This document shows positions 10,520-27,910 of a stretch of DNA of 64,000 nucleotides, in pieces. The DNA comes from Cordilura impudica (taxonomy: Eukaryota > Arthropoda > Insecta > Diptera > Scathophagidae), in assembly GCA_963682025.1 (NCBI GenBank), contig CAVMKG010000280.1, positions 1-64,000 on the forward strand, read 5' to 3'. The position numbers were made by a program, and so were the translations under genes. Below the pieces are notes generated by a model. The model was not told the DNA's origin. It did not search any database and was given only the letters and a program-made list of their open reading frames with translations. The number at the start of each line of letters is the position of its first letter. The stretch's first letter is position 1.

Positions 10520-11815
10520 GCAAACAGGACAATGGGCTTAAATTTATACAGACATTTAAATAACTCTGCTGACTCTTCACTCGAAACATCCCTCAAAGTG
10601 GTACGCAACTTAGCACTGAATAAATTGACTAAACTCAATAGAAATTTCCGGTAATGGGCCTTATTGAAATCAGTAGTTTCTTAAAGAAAACAATTTATTA
10701 TAACACTTAATTATGTATAAAAAAATTATAATACAGCTTACCTTTTGAGTGTTGTGAAATACGAATTTCGGCCAAAACTGATACACATCATTTGGAAAAT
10801 TGAAATACTGCTACCTTTGCTTGTACAGAACCGTGTGTGAGATATTGTTATAATACCTCCATAAAACAATTTGTTGAATATTCTGAGATCTTTGTTCTTT
10901 TGAACAAACATTATATTCTAGACATGGTAGAATGGCATAAACTAAAACATTCGAACCAAATAATAAAACAAACTCCCGTATCCATGTTATGGCAATAGAC
11001 TGAAAGATAGATACAAGGATTAATGTAAAATTCTGCAATGAAGATTTTCTTTGTTCTTAGCTAGAATTTTTAATAAAATTTCAGTGCATTACCTTAATAA
11101 GTTTGGTGATTGCGCATGTATTACCAATATATTTATAGTGTCTTCCATGCGCATTGAACTGGAATCATTACTAATCGATTTAAGAAACTGTCAGCGTAGT
11201 TTCACACATTTGTATTTCTTGTGTATTATCTTCCATCATAAAAAGTCCATAAATAATATCAAATAGATAACCATATTATTTTCAGGTACAGCATTCACAA
11301 TCGCAATCCAGGATATAACATATTGTCGCACAATATAATTCTTTACATAAATGCGTTCCTTAAGAAGAGGTATAAAAGGTTCTAGATTGAAAGTTTGTGA
11401 AGATTCTATAACAATATTTTTAAGTAAACAATCCAACAGGATTAGGTCGCAAGACGCCAGCAGGAAATAAATCGGAGAAGGGTATAATGGAGGAACATGC
11501 GACCAAGTTATACAAGGATCACACGGAAAACACCGGACACGTAAATATTGATCGTTTAAACAATTGAGAATGGGACTAACGAATTTACTGACATATTTTG
11601 AAGAGTCCTAAAGAAACAACAAAAATTAACTTGAAGTTTTAATTTAATTAATTACTTACCTTTCCAAAACCTAAACTTGTAGCCGCCAAACCAATTGAAC
11701 CTCCCTTTCTTTTATTAGAATCCCGAGAGGAGGCAAAGTCATTGGACAACACGTTTGCGCAGTTATTTTTCATAATAAACTCAAAACATTCTGTGTGCGA
11801 TATCACTTGAATCAT
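10520..11815 (-). pseudogene. Vac14: Vac14-like pseudogene that keeps its introns
   Basis: Vac14 is the HEAT-repeat scaffold of the PIKfyve/Fig4 lipid-kinase complex on endosomes. Four exon-like blocks lie in order on the minus strand. 11815-11660 has RKGGSIGLAATSLGFGK. 11607-11093 has FIPLLKERIYVKNY, RQYVISWI and TINILVIHAQSPN. 10999-10742 has SIAITWIREFV and AILPCLEYN. 10679-10520 has NKAHYRKFLLSLVNLF and LRTTLRDVSSEESAELFKCLYK. Introns with GT...AG ends lie at 11659-11608 (52 bp) and 10741-10680 (62 bp), and probably 11092-11000. Stops and frameshifts occur (near 11240, 11500 and 10810), and part of the last region is deleted between NLF and LRTTL. It is a decayed DNA-level copy, not a retrocopy. 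The family call rests on ordered matches recalled from Vac14 proteins. Confidence 0.8.
11608..11659 (-). other. Intron in the Vac14 pseudogene
   Basis: Donor GTAAGTAATT follows GGAAAG, and acceptor TTTCTTTAG precedes GACTCTTC. The 52-bp length is typical of fly introns and shows that the segment came from genomic DNA. Confidence 0.75.
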
Positions 11816-12104
11816 TTAAATAATCAGCTTTTTTTTAATATATATGTAGAAAGTATTAACTTTATTTATATCTATATTTCTGTTTATTTTAACAATTTAA
11901 GTTAACACTTTAGAATTAACTTCACTTTCCGACAACCAATAATAAATAATACCCGGTAATTCACAAATATTGTTGTTTACCGAAAAAAAAAAAATTAAAA
12001 AAACAACTCTACAACAACAACAATGACAGTCATATGTTTTTCAAATAGAAAAAAAACTGTTTATGTGTTAGTTTCGGTCATTCCCCAGTATGCTTTGAAA
12101 TATT

Positions 12105-12875
12105 ATTTCTCCAATGTTGGAGAAAAGTTAAGTTCTCAAATTGATGTCAAATGTAATTCTCAACTTGGGTTGAACAATTTTTCTCCTTGTTTGCTTTCAA
12201 CTTGACATCAAGTTGAGACTTAACATTTTTTCCAATCTTTGAGAAACATTTTTACTCTCAATTGGATATCCAACAGTTTTCTCCACTTGAGACCAAACAT
12301 TTTTTCAACTTTACGACTTGTGTTAAGTTTGAGATATTATTTAAATATGTCATAAATAATAAATTAAATTAAAAACTGCCAAAAAAGTACAATAATTAAT
12401 TGATATATTTTTAATTATTTCTGCTTTTTGTCGAATTTTTCAATTTAAATTCTTATTTATGACATATTTAATATAAATATTCAAAAAATGTACAAATAAT
12501 TAATTCATTTATTTTTAATTCTAGATTTTAAAAAATGTACATAATATGTACATTTAATGTTAAATATGTACATAATAATGTTAAATATATAATGAAATTA
12601 AATTGAAACATTAAAAAAAGTTCAGTGTTTTCATTTCTAAAATTAGTATAATTTTTTTTAATAGGGCAATTCCGTACCTTCCATTTGATACCGATTGGAG
12701 ATATTTCTTTGCTATCAAGTTGAAAATCACAAATTTCTCAATTTGATAACTATGAAAATCGCCATATAAAAAATGTGCCTTTTAAGTTGAGAAGACTATA
12801 ATCGGACTATTGAGGTGCATTTGAGAATTAACGTTGGAGATTTGAGAAATGTATTTGATCTCAAATGCACCTCAA
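12105..12875. repeat. Cluster of perfect short inverted repeats
   Basis: Seen directly: TCTCCAATGTTGGAGA (12108-12123); TCAACTTGGGTTGA (12160-12173, near-perfect); TCAACTTGACATCAAGTTGA (12197-12216); TTGGATATCCAA (12262-12273); a 19-bp pair at 12341-12359 and 12453-12471; and a 17-bp pair TTGAGGTGCATTTGAGA (12810-12826) with its complement at 12859-12875. A TCTCAACTTGA theme recurs in both orientations. Confidence 0.85.
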
Positions 12876-12899
12876 GTTGATAGCAAACAAAAATGTTTA

Positions 12900-14378
12900 T
12901 TGGGTCATTTATTGTAGGGTTGTTTGCACACACACAAAAAATAGAAAATTAATTGTCAATAAGCAAAGCAAGTGGCTTCGAAATACGATGATGCCAGTTA
13001 ATCATTTTTTGTTCATGCGGAATTTATAATTGGAGGAATTTTTTTTCTCGAGAAATGTATTTTCCGTGAGAAAGAAATTCCTTGAGAATATTCATAATTG
13101 GGCTGAATAACTTTTAATTGAAACTTTTTAGTCAGAATAAATCATAATTCTAGTTAGATATTGGTTAATATTTAATTAGAAAAAATATTGTGGTGGCATC
13201 TACGCAATTATTGAGGCAGTCACGGAAAAATTAAATGCAAGTCTGTTTTTTTTTAATATAACATAAATGGATTTTCCCTTTAACAAAATATGGCAGAATT
13301 CTTTATAAATGAAATGCAAAATGGAAAATCAATTTTGTGCTAATTCTTAACAAAATTAATAAAATATATATATATATGTATTATTATATTTATTAATATT
13401 TGTAATTTTATTTGACACAATTTCACACACAGTTTTACAGATCAACTGTTTTCAAACTGATTTAGAAGTTTTCTGTTTTTGAAAAAGTAGTGCTAATTTG
13501 TAACATTTTGTGATGTAATGAAAATCGCAGAATAATAAGTTAATACACAATAAAAAATATTTAATTTTTAAATTTTATATACATATTGCAATAAAAAAAA
13601 CTTTGGTAAATTTACATTGAAGATGGTCAGAAATTAATGAGAAAAAATATATAGACATTAAAGAAAAGCACATTTAATGTTAAACTTTACGCACAAAATA
13701 TATGGGTTTTTGTTGTTTCGAATTTGACTGTGGCTCTAAGTGAAAAGTTTTAGACCGATCGTATATTACATCTTGAGTATCCTCACCTAATATTTTCAAA
13801 AATTTTAAATTCTTTTTAACTCATTTAACCTCATTACGAAAATAGTAAAACCGTAAATATGGAAAATCCACGCACCTCAAAAAATTTTTTTCTATGAAAT
13901 AAATTGAAGACATTTCATATTATACAATTTTCTTTCAAAAATGTATCAATTATTGCAAATTTGAAATTTGACATATAGTATTTGTACATATATTTATATA
14001 GATTTCGCAATATGAAGTAGAATATATGTAAGTATTGCTTGCAAAAAAATGCAACATCATGAATGAAACACGTAGACGACTGCTGCCAGCAGCATTTGAA
14101 GTCGTATAGTCAGCTACTTGATTTTTCTGAATACGACAGCAACATATAATACAAATGCATTTTTATTTAAATATACAATTACTTTTACTTATTTAAAATG
14201 CATTAGTATAACGTAAAACTAAATAAATAAATTAATTTAACCCCTTTTGATTATTAACGGAATTATAGCCTTTCATTTTGCGATTTTTTTTTTTAACAAA
14301 ATAAAATATTTCATAACACTAATTTCTTTTACATATTTTGTTATATTGTCAACACTATTTTTGTTTTGTAGTCAACAA
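12900..14378. other. AT-rich interior with no recognised gene
   Basis: No ORF, splice pattern or transposon motif that I can support. Near 14075-14105 a small inverted repeat (ACGACTGCTG with AGTCGT) is the only structure noted. Confidence 0.5.
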
Positions 14379-14466
14379 AACACACTTGCAGTTTTTTTCT
14401 ATTTGAAGAACATATGACTGTCATTGTTGATGTAGTAGAGTTGTTTTTTTTTATTTTTTTTTTTCG

Positions 14467-14918
14467 TTAACTCTTTTGTATTAAAGCACCTCCAATATAT
14501 GTATCCATTTTAGTTTGCAATTCAGTATATTTATAATTTATTACTTACAGCAAAAAATAATAGAAACAATTTTATCAGTTATGTTTACGAAACTATATAA
14601 ATAGACCTGAAGTTGGCTGCAAAAGCAGTAGCCTGTGTAAAGAACAAGTTAGCGAAATGTAACTGTTACGTAACGTGTCAGCCTTTTTTTCACATGAAAA
14701 GTATTGGGACGTTCCGGTTACGTTCCGGTTACTGATTTTCATTTAAAAAAAAAACAACTGACTCGTTACGGTTACGGTTAGAAAACATTGACCTTTTATA
14801 TATATTATAATGCTATGAATGCATTTATCTTTCTTTTATTTTATTTATATATTTTTTTTTTTTGTATTGTATATTATTTTTTTTATTATTATTACATTTT
14901 TCTTTTAATTATTTTTTT
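14467..14918. repeat. Short GTTACG-rich repeats in AT-rich DNA
   Basis: At 14660-14785 the motif GTTACG or its complement recurs, including the tandem pair GTTCCGGTTACGTTCCGGTTA and CGTTACGGTTACGGTTAG. The rest is T-rich with no gene. Confidence 0.55.
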
Positions 14919-15860
14919 CTTTAAATAAATTAATACATAAAAATTTGTTTTTTAAATTGTTGGTGAACTTTTACTCCCTTTATTTACTGCCTTTATATTA
15001 ACTGGTAGTGTCTGCTTGTCGACAAAAATTTGGATCGACTTATAGCCCCTTTCCCGTGAGCCAATCGATCTGAAACTTTATAGACAGGCTCGTGGCGACG
15101 GCAAAAATGACATAACAAATTTCAATTTATATTTTCAAAACTTTTTTTACTTCTTCACCCAATTCTCGGGACCTAATCAACCGATTTGGACGATTTTAAA
15201 AGCAAACTTCTCAGGATGTTAATGAATAATTTTTTATGCAAACGAGCACCCTAGCTGCCCGATCGATTTTAACAATTTTCCCGTGACCCAATCGATCTGA
15301 AATTTTGCAGACAGGCTCGTGGCAATGACAGAAATGATCTAACAATTTTTTTTAGTGATGCCAAAACAATGGAAACTTTTAAATTTTTCTACCAGAGTTG
15401 ACAAAAAAATGCACAAAGGGTTTGTTTTTATTATATTATTACCACAGCGACCACAAAAACAACAAGTCCAGCTATGACAACAATGCAACATTTAGAATAA
15501 CAAAAAGAACAATATGGAAACATCATGTTTTTCATTTTTTTTTAATTTTTCAGAGATTTCACTGGACCTGTTCCACTGATTTTAATGATTTTTGAAGTAG
15601 AGATCTTCCCATGAATTTGGTGAATCATTCTCACTAAAAATTATCACCCTAGCTGTCCTATTGAGGGCGTGATCGCGGCAAGAACAACATAGAAAATTAT
15701 ATTTTTTCAAGACTTTTTTTAGTTCTTCTTTCAAATCTCGGGCCCTAATCGACCGATTTGGACGATTTTAAATAGCAAACTTTTCAGGATGTTAATGAAT
15801 CATTTTTTATGCCAATGAGCACCCTAGCTTCCCGATTGATGCCGTCATCGTGATTTCCAC
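14919..15860. repeat. Dispersed repeat with degenerate ~270-bp internal duplications
   Basis: Longer copy of 9332-9745. Internally, the block ACCGATTTGGACGATTTTAAA with AGGATGTTAATGAAT and GAGCACCCTAGCT occurs near 15180-15260 and again near 15750-15835, with a weaker version near 15560-15660. The CCCGTGA-CCAATCGATCTGAAA block occurs near 15050 and 15285. Confidence 0.65.
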
Positions 15861-16018
15861 AGACGGACAGACGGACAGACGGACATCGCTATATCAACTC
15901 CGGTTGTTATAAGGATCACAAATATATATATTTTATGGGGTCCAAATTTTTTTTTCTAATTATTACAAACGGAATGACAAACTTATATATACCCTCTGCA
16001 CACTGGAGTGGAGGGCAT
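15861..16018 (-). mobile_element. HINE-like terminal block with GGACA microsatellite
   Basis: GACGGACAGACGGACAGACG tract, then ATATACCCTC and GTGGAGGGCAT at the junction with the LTR. It mirrors the left edge at 6082-6093. This is the 5' subterminal repeat of the minus-strand element. Confidence 0.55.
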
Positions 16019-22080
<6,062 letters not shown>

Positions 22081-22097
22081 TTCCTCCCCCTTTCCAC
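22081..22097 (-). promoter_or_regulatory. Polypurine tract of the minus-strand LTR element
   Basis: On the minus strand GTGGAAAGGGGGAGGAA directly precedes the LTR start TGTTGTGAAAC. Such a run primes plus-strand DNA synthesis, and it fixes the element's orientation. Confidence 0.8.
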
Positions 22098-22144
22098 GGA
22101 AACGATTCCCACATCGTTTACCAGCGATACTGAATTGGCATGTT

Positions 22145-22260
22145 GCTTCTGCTGCCGCTGATGCTGATGATGATGTTCATGCTGATGGTTGTGTTGATGC
22201 TGCTGATGACGTTGATGCTGATGTTGATGTTGATATTGATGATGACAATCACCGAACTGA
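22145..22260 (-). repeat. CATCAR-type repeat, His/Gln-rich if translated
   Basis: Diverged GATGCT/GATGTT units on the plus strand. Read on the minus strand the repeat would give alternating His and Gln in a frame open for about 75 codons. It lies just upstream of the polypurine tract. Whether it was ever translated is unknown. Confidence 0.6.
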
Positions 22261-22365
22261 TGGGGGTTAATTCGGCGGCTCTGCCGATGATAAGGATACC
22301 ACTAATGACGATACGTTCGACAATCGCTGTCTGGTTTACTGGTTGGGCACCACAATGCGTCTTTT

Positions 22366-22725
22366 TACTCTAGCATACGCATGACCCTTAACCTTCATCT
22401 TGTCACATATAACCATTCCTGTGATTCGATTCCAATACAACACCATGACAACCGTTGGCCTGTTTCCGTCATGAAACGGATTCTTGGCCACCTTCTTAGT
22501 AAAAATTGACTTTGGCTGGCCGCTTCGTAAAACAAATTTTGGCCTGTCACTTGGATGACGGCATTGGGGACAATACTTTCAGCAACGGATTATTAATTTC
22601 CCGTTAGTCAATTGGTGCTTATTGTGGTATTCAACATAAGATCTGATCACTTCCCTGATCACCTTCAATGATGAAACTTGTCGTAAACGGTGATCCAAGG
22701 CGAAAACCGAAAATTTTCAAATGAT
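22366..22725 (-). pseudogene. Unassigned coding relic in the LTR element
   Basis: A minus-strand frame reads coherently for ~115 codons with one internal stop. Landmarks are VIREVIRSYVEYHNKHQL, YCPQCRHPSD (a Cys-x2-Cys), NPFHDGNRPTVVMVLYW and a basic end VKGHAYARVKRRIVVPNQ before a stop. I do not recognise it as gag, pol or env. It is the most protein-like part of the internal region and lies near the element's 3' end. It could be a captured host sequence or an unusual retroelement gene. Confidence 0.4.
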
Positions 22726-23230
22726 TCGCAATGATGCAAATGGTTACGTCATCGCCACAGGAATCAGCTTGCTGCTTTGCCAAACGGATATAGTTCAGCT
22801 TAACTTTCCCCTTGACGACATCCCTGACAAACTAAACAGGAATGTTGTTTCGCTGGAACCAAACCAATAGCCAATCCATCGCATATAGAATTCTCGATGG
22901 ATTCGTTGCATTTTGGGTTGGATCACCAGCTCCGTACGGGCATTCACCCCTATGTCTGTTATGTGGCCACCCATCAGACCTGTCAGCCTACTGCTCTCTG
23001 CTGCCTCTACCGTTTTCTGGATGACTGTTGCTCCACCTCGTTCCCCGCTCGTTCCCCGTGGACTTGGGTCGGAATTCCCTAAAAAAAAGGAGTATTTTAT
23101 CTATTGAACGACTAACTAACTATACGTATATTTTCTTCTCACATTTCAGTACAATATTTCCTTTTTCCAATAACTTTGTTTTCTAATAATTTTCAAAATT
23201 TAATTTGGGAATATTTCCCGTCGTTCACCT
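22726..23230. other. LTR-element interior, no recognised gene
   Basis: GC content is closer to coding DNA than the surroundings, but all frames are short on both strands. No known motif. Confidence 0.4.
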
Positions 23231-24385
23231 AGCTTAAATACTTAGTTTCAAATATAATTATTTTTTTTTTTTCTTTTTATTTATGTTAATATATGTATAT
23301 ATTTTTTTTTTTTTTTAGAAATATGTATAGTTTTTTTTTCTAATTAAATATGTATGTTTAATCTTTATATATTTTTCTTTTGAAATATATTTCTCTCAAT
23401 ATGTGTATGCTTAGAGCATATTTTAATGTATCTTCTCTTTTTTTTTTTAACAAAATATATTATTTCTTTTTTCTAAATATGTATTCATATTTTCCTTTTT
23501 TTTTGTATGTTAATATATGTATATATATATTTTTTTATTTTTTTTTATATATGTAGTTTTTTTTTTTTAATATGTATGTTTAATGTCTATATATTCATTT
23601 TCTTTTAACAAGTATGTATGCTACTATTTTTTTTTTCTTTAAAATATGTGTTTTTAAGTAGATATGTAAGTTTGATCTCTAAATCTTCTTCCTTTTTTTT
23701 TTTTTTAACAAATATGTATGCTACTATTTATATATATTCACTGTTTTTTGTTTTTTTTTTTTTTAAATATTTATGTATGGGGAGACCTCCCCTTTTTTTC
23801 TTATTCTTATTACTCTTTTCTTTTTTATGGAGGAGGCCTCCCATCTTTTCTTATTGTTTTTTTTTCATACTTATATATGTATAAAATTATTTTTTTTTTC
23901 AAGTGAGGAGAACTCCCATCTTTTCTCATTATTATTATATATATATATTTTTTTTCTTTTTTTTTTAATCGTTTTTGGTTTTAAAACGTGAGGAATCTCC
24001 CATCTTTTCTCGTTATTAATAGAGATTTCCCAACGTTTCTTATTATTTTTTTTTTGTTCTTTTTATTATCTTTTCTTATATACGTATATTTTTTTTTCAA
24101 CCATTTTTCTTTTTTTTTTCTTACATATATGGGGAGTCTTCTCTTTAAATTTTTTTTTCTAGGTGAGGAGAACTCCCATCTTTTCTCATTATTATATATA
24201 TTTTTTTTTCTTTTTTTTTAATCATTTTTAGTTTTAAAACGTGAGGAGATCTCCCATGCTTTCTCATTATTTTTATTTTTTTTTTTTACATGGATAGATC
24301 TCCAATCTTTTCCTATTATTTTTTTTTTCTTTTTAATATCATTTCTTATATATATTTTTTTTTTAAATATATTTTCTCCTCCATT
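23231..24385. repeat. T-rich (minus-strand A-rich) tract with repeated CTCCCATCTTTTCTCATT blocks
   Basis: Long T runs are mixed with a recurring block, GTGAGGAGAACTCCCATC followed by TTTTCTCATTATT. It is clear near 23903-23935 and 24163-24193, with variants near 23840, 23988 and 24241. The repeat spacing is irregular. No coding sense. Confidence 0.7.
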
Positions 24386-26040
24386 AGGGGATCCGTTGCA
24401 TCTGGAAAGTACCCCGCCGGCCTCGTCGGCCCAAACGCAGGAGTACCCGCCATCCGTTCAACGATGGCTCTGAATTTGGAGTCATTTCCAACCTATTTTT
24501 AAAGAAAATATTATAAGAAAAGAAAAACTGTACCCAAACCCTGACTAACTGGACCGAACTACGAGCGTACGGCGGCCATAAAGATGGCTATGCTAGGTAG
24601 CCATCACCACCGATTTCATTACATGGAATACAAGCATACTTTGCATAGAGTACGGCATCATTTAGATGGCTATACTGGAGAGCCATCGACACCGGTACCC
24701 CCTCAAGTGATACAACTACACTCTGCAAACAAATATACCTTCATTCTACCCTAACAAGAACCACTACACATAAAGGTCACGCTAATGCCAAACTACCCGC
24801 GGGCTGTCTGAAACTATAATATGTCCAATCATCCATACTGCTAATGAAAACCAATTAAGGCACGTGTCCTTCCTAAACACTGCCACCCATATAAGGCATG
24901 ACCGCACACAGCGCTCCATCCTTCTCCGGAGTAGGACAGGTTCCTGCTGCATTTCGCATACCGGAACCGGGCCACTGTGAGGCTATTCTCGGTAAAAACC
25001 CTCCCCACAATGTATGCCGCGAATTTTGCGAGACTCGCTCCTGACTCCCCTACCAGGTTCATTCCGTCGAACCATTTACAACTGCTGAGGTATGCCCGCT
25101 ACACAAGGCGTCATCCTCCATATATAAAAAAAACTGAGGCTTCCAGGTGGGGTACCCTAGTAGGCGGGTTTCGCGAGAACCCCCTACCTTCCCCTCACCA
25201 CCTCAAATACACAACATAAAATAATAAAAAAAAACTTCATTACGGACGTATGTATACAACTAAATGATGGACATATGCTTTCAGTTCAGGATACCCATTA
25301 ACAACTAGGGAGAATATACGTGAATGGCCCTTTCGCCATTCACGAAGAAAACCCGTGCGTACTCCTTCTGCCTAGCTCCGAAACCAACTAATTTCAGATC
25401 CGATAGCGTGTTTAACGACCTGCAAAGCGTTCGTATATGGTTATTATGTCATTTACGAGTTTTCCCTTATGCGTATCGTAGTCGTCCCATAGGTCCATTA
25501 CCCCATGTAACCCAGTCCATTTCGGTCCGCACACTGTGATCTACCGTCACATTTATATATAAAAAGGAAATGCAAAAACAAACCACCCCTTTATTCATTC
25601 CTCTCTTCAAAATAAAACAAAAACATTAAACTATTAATACCCTACTACTATACATAATTAACTAACTAACTACTACCTAACTAAACCTTTCACTCCCACC
25701 AGATTGCTTCCATCCCCATATAGAGCCGAGGATGGGAGCAATTTGGTTACCAATATTTACCAAACTGCTACTAAAAAACTAATCTACCCCACTCCTAAAT
25801 AAGAAACCCATATTCCCAAAAATAACCAAAACAATCAAAGAAAATTAAAAGCACATTTCGACAAACTAAATGTTAAAAAGCAATAAAACTGTAATCGACT
25901 ACACAACAAAATAATTATTCTACAATTGATCCCATTATTCTAAAAATTAATTAACTCGAAAGCAAAAAAACCTAAAACAAGTGACTACCTAACCCTGGTA
26001 AATAGTAAAAAAAAAATAACTAATTAAAAAAAACTTACAA
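24386..26040. other. LTR-element interior with coding-like scraps
   Basis: Short minus-strand frames such as 25062-24841 and one with KLVGFGARQKEYARVFF (about 25330-25420) look more protein-like than the flanks but carry no motif I know. Near 24575-24690 two related blocks contain GATGGCTATRCTRGRKAGCCATC, each a small hairpin. 25560-26040 is A-rich and empty. Confidence 0.4.
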
Positions 26041-26054
26041 TTCGGCCTAATGCC

Positions 26055-26366
26055 GGAACGATTTTTGGTCCGAAGACCGGCTGCGCGATTAATGTTGTAC
26101 TCCTAACAGCTGAAACGAAAGAATTAATGTTGTCGTTATATCCTCACATGGAACGATTTTTGGTCCGAAGACCGGCTAATCAGTTAAAAATTAAAAACAC
26201 TTTTAATAACAAAAATATATCCTAGACCGAAAACATCATGCTTAAAACCGAACTAAAAAAAAAACAACCTACAACAACTAACTCCCTACACCTGACACAT
26301 AAAAAAAAACAAATAATTAATAAAACAAGGAACGATTTTTGGTCCGAAGACCGGCTGCGCCATTAA
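26055..26366 (-). repeat. Three leader repeats with a GGTC-TTCG-GACC hairpin next to the primer site
   Basis: The block GGAACGATTTTTGGTCCGAA followed by GACCGGCT occurs at 26055, 26150 and 26329. The first and third copies run on into GCGC-ATTAATGTTGT, which repeats the primer-site/LTR junction. In the RNA (minus) sense each contains GGUC-UUCG-GACC, a stem closed by the very stable C(UUCG)G tetraloop. Confidence 0.8.
26351..26362 (-). promoter_or_regulatory. Primer binding site, tRNA-Ser type
   Basis: Minus-strand TGGCGCAGCCGG begins four bases inside the LTR edge. It resembles the TGGCGCAGTCG sites used by 17.6/297-type elements and the site at 52770 in this window. Confidence 0.6.
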
Positions 26367-27484
<1,118 letters not shown>

Positions 27485-27910
27485 GAACGGACGTTCAACA
27501 ATTTGATGTATCTGAGTTGGTTGAAATTGTCCCGTGGAAAAAACGTAGTTAAAGGTCTACAGTGAATTGATGAATTTGCTGTCGTGGCGTTGGTATGGAC
27601 GTCATAGTCATCGTTTCAACTCTGAGTTTGCCTTGTTGTTTTCTTTAGTGGACATTGTTGTGAGATTCTGTCTGTTGCGTTGAATCTTATAATTGAGGGA
27701 AATGAAGATCAATGCAATTAGATTAATTGCATTACTGGAACATTATCTTCGTTTATAATGACCATGTGTCCCGGGTTGAAGTTGACGCACTGTGTTTTCC
27801 ACTTATGTCGATGTTGGAGCTGATTCAATTATTCGTTGGACCATTGTGTTCAAAATCAGAAACCTGTTCCCAGCGTGATTGTGTTAGTTTTTATGAGTGT
27901 GCTCGACTAT

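Larger units (their letters stand above)
11981..14466. mobile_element. 2.5-kb non-coding element with ~85-bp terminal inverted repeats
   Basis: Left arm 11981-12070 and right arm 14379-14466 are inverted copies. Both contain CAATGACAGTCATATG, and both begin CGAAAAAA and end near an A-rich AAATAGAAAAAAACTG block. No ORF is credible inside. The 12100-12900 part is packed with short perfect palindromes (separate entry); 12900-14378 is plain AT-rich DNA. I see no clear target duplication. Confidence 0.7.
6045..16018. mobile_element. Composite ~10-kb insert in the left LTR, framed by DINE-1/HINE-like ends
   Basis: The left edge has CAAGTAAG (6045), the hairpin ATTCGGCTGTGCCGAAT (6061-6077) and GATACCCTCCAC (6082-6093). 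The right edge ends GTGGAGGGCAT (16008-16018), the complement of that subterminal block. A (GGACA)-type tract lies at 15861-15888. Subterminal inverted repeats, a terminal hairpin at one end only, a GTCY-like microsatellite, and insertion into an A/T run without clear duplication fit Helentron-derived DINE-1/HINE elements, read here on the minus strand. The middle has been filled by other insertions (Helitrons, Vac14 segment, inverted-repeat element), listed separately. That one element spans both edges is inferred. Confidence 0.5.

Noticed and set aside
12023..12205. 60-codon plus-strand ORF at the left end of the inverted-repeat element
   Set aside because: Starts inside the terminal repeat, runs through palindromes, and has no counterpart in the right terminal repeat.
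22140..22373. Plus-strand Met/Leu-rich ORF
   Set aside because: Shadow of the GATGCT-type repeat; the element's sense is minus.
23618..24502. Several overlapping plus-strand Phe/Leu-rich ORFs that look like membrane proteins
   Set aside because: They read through T-rich low-complexity DNA in all three frames and have no conserved motif.
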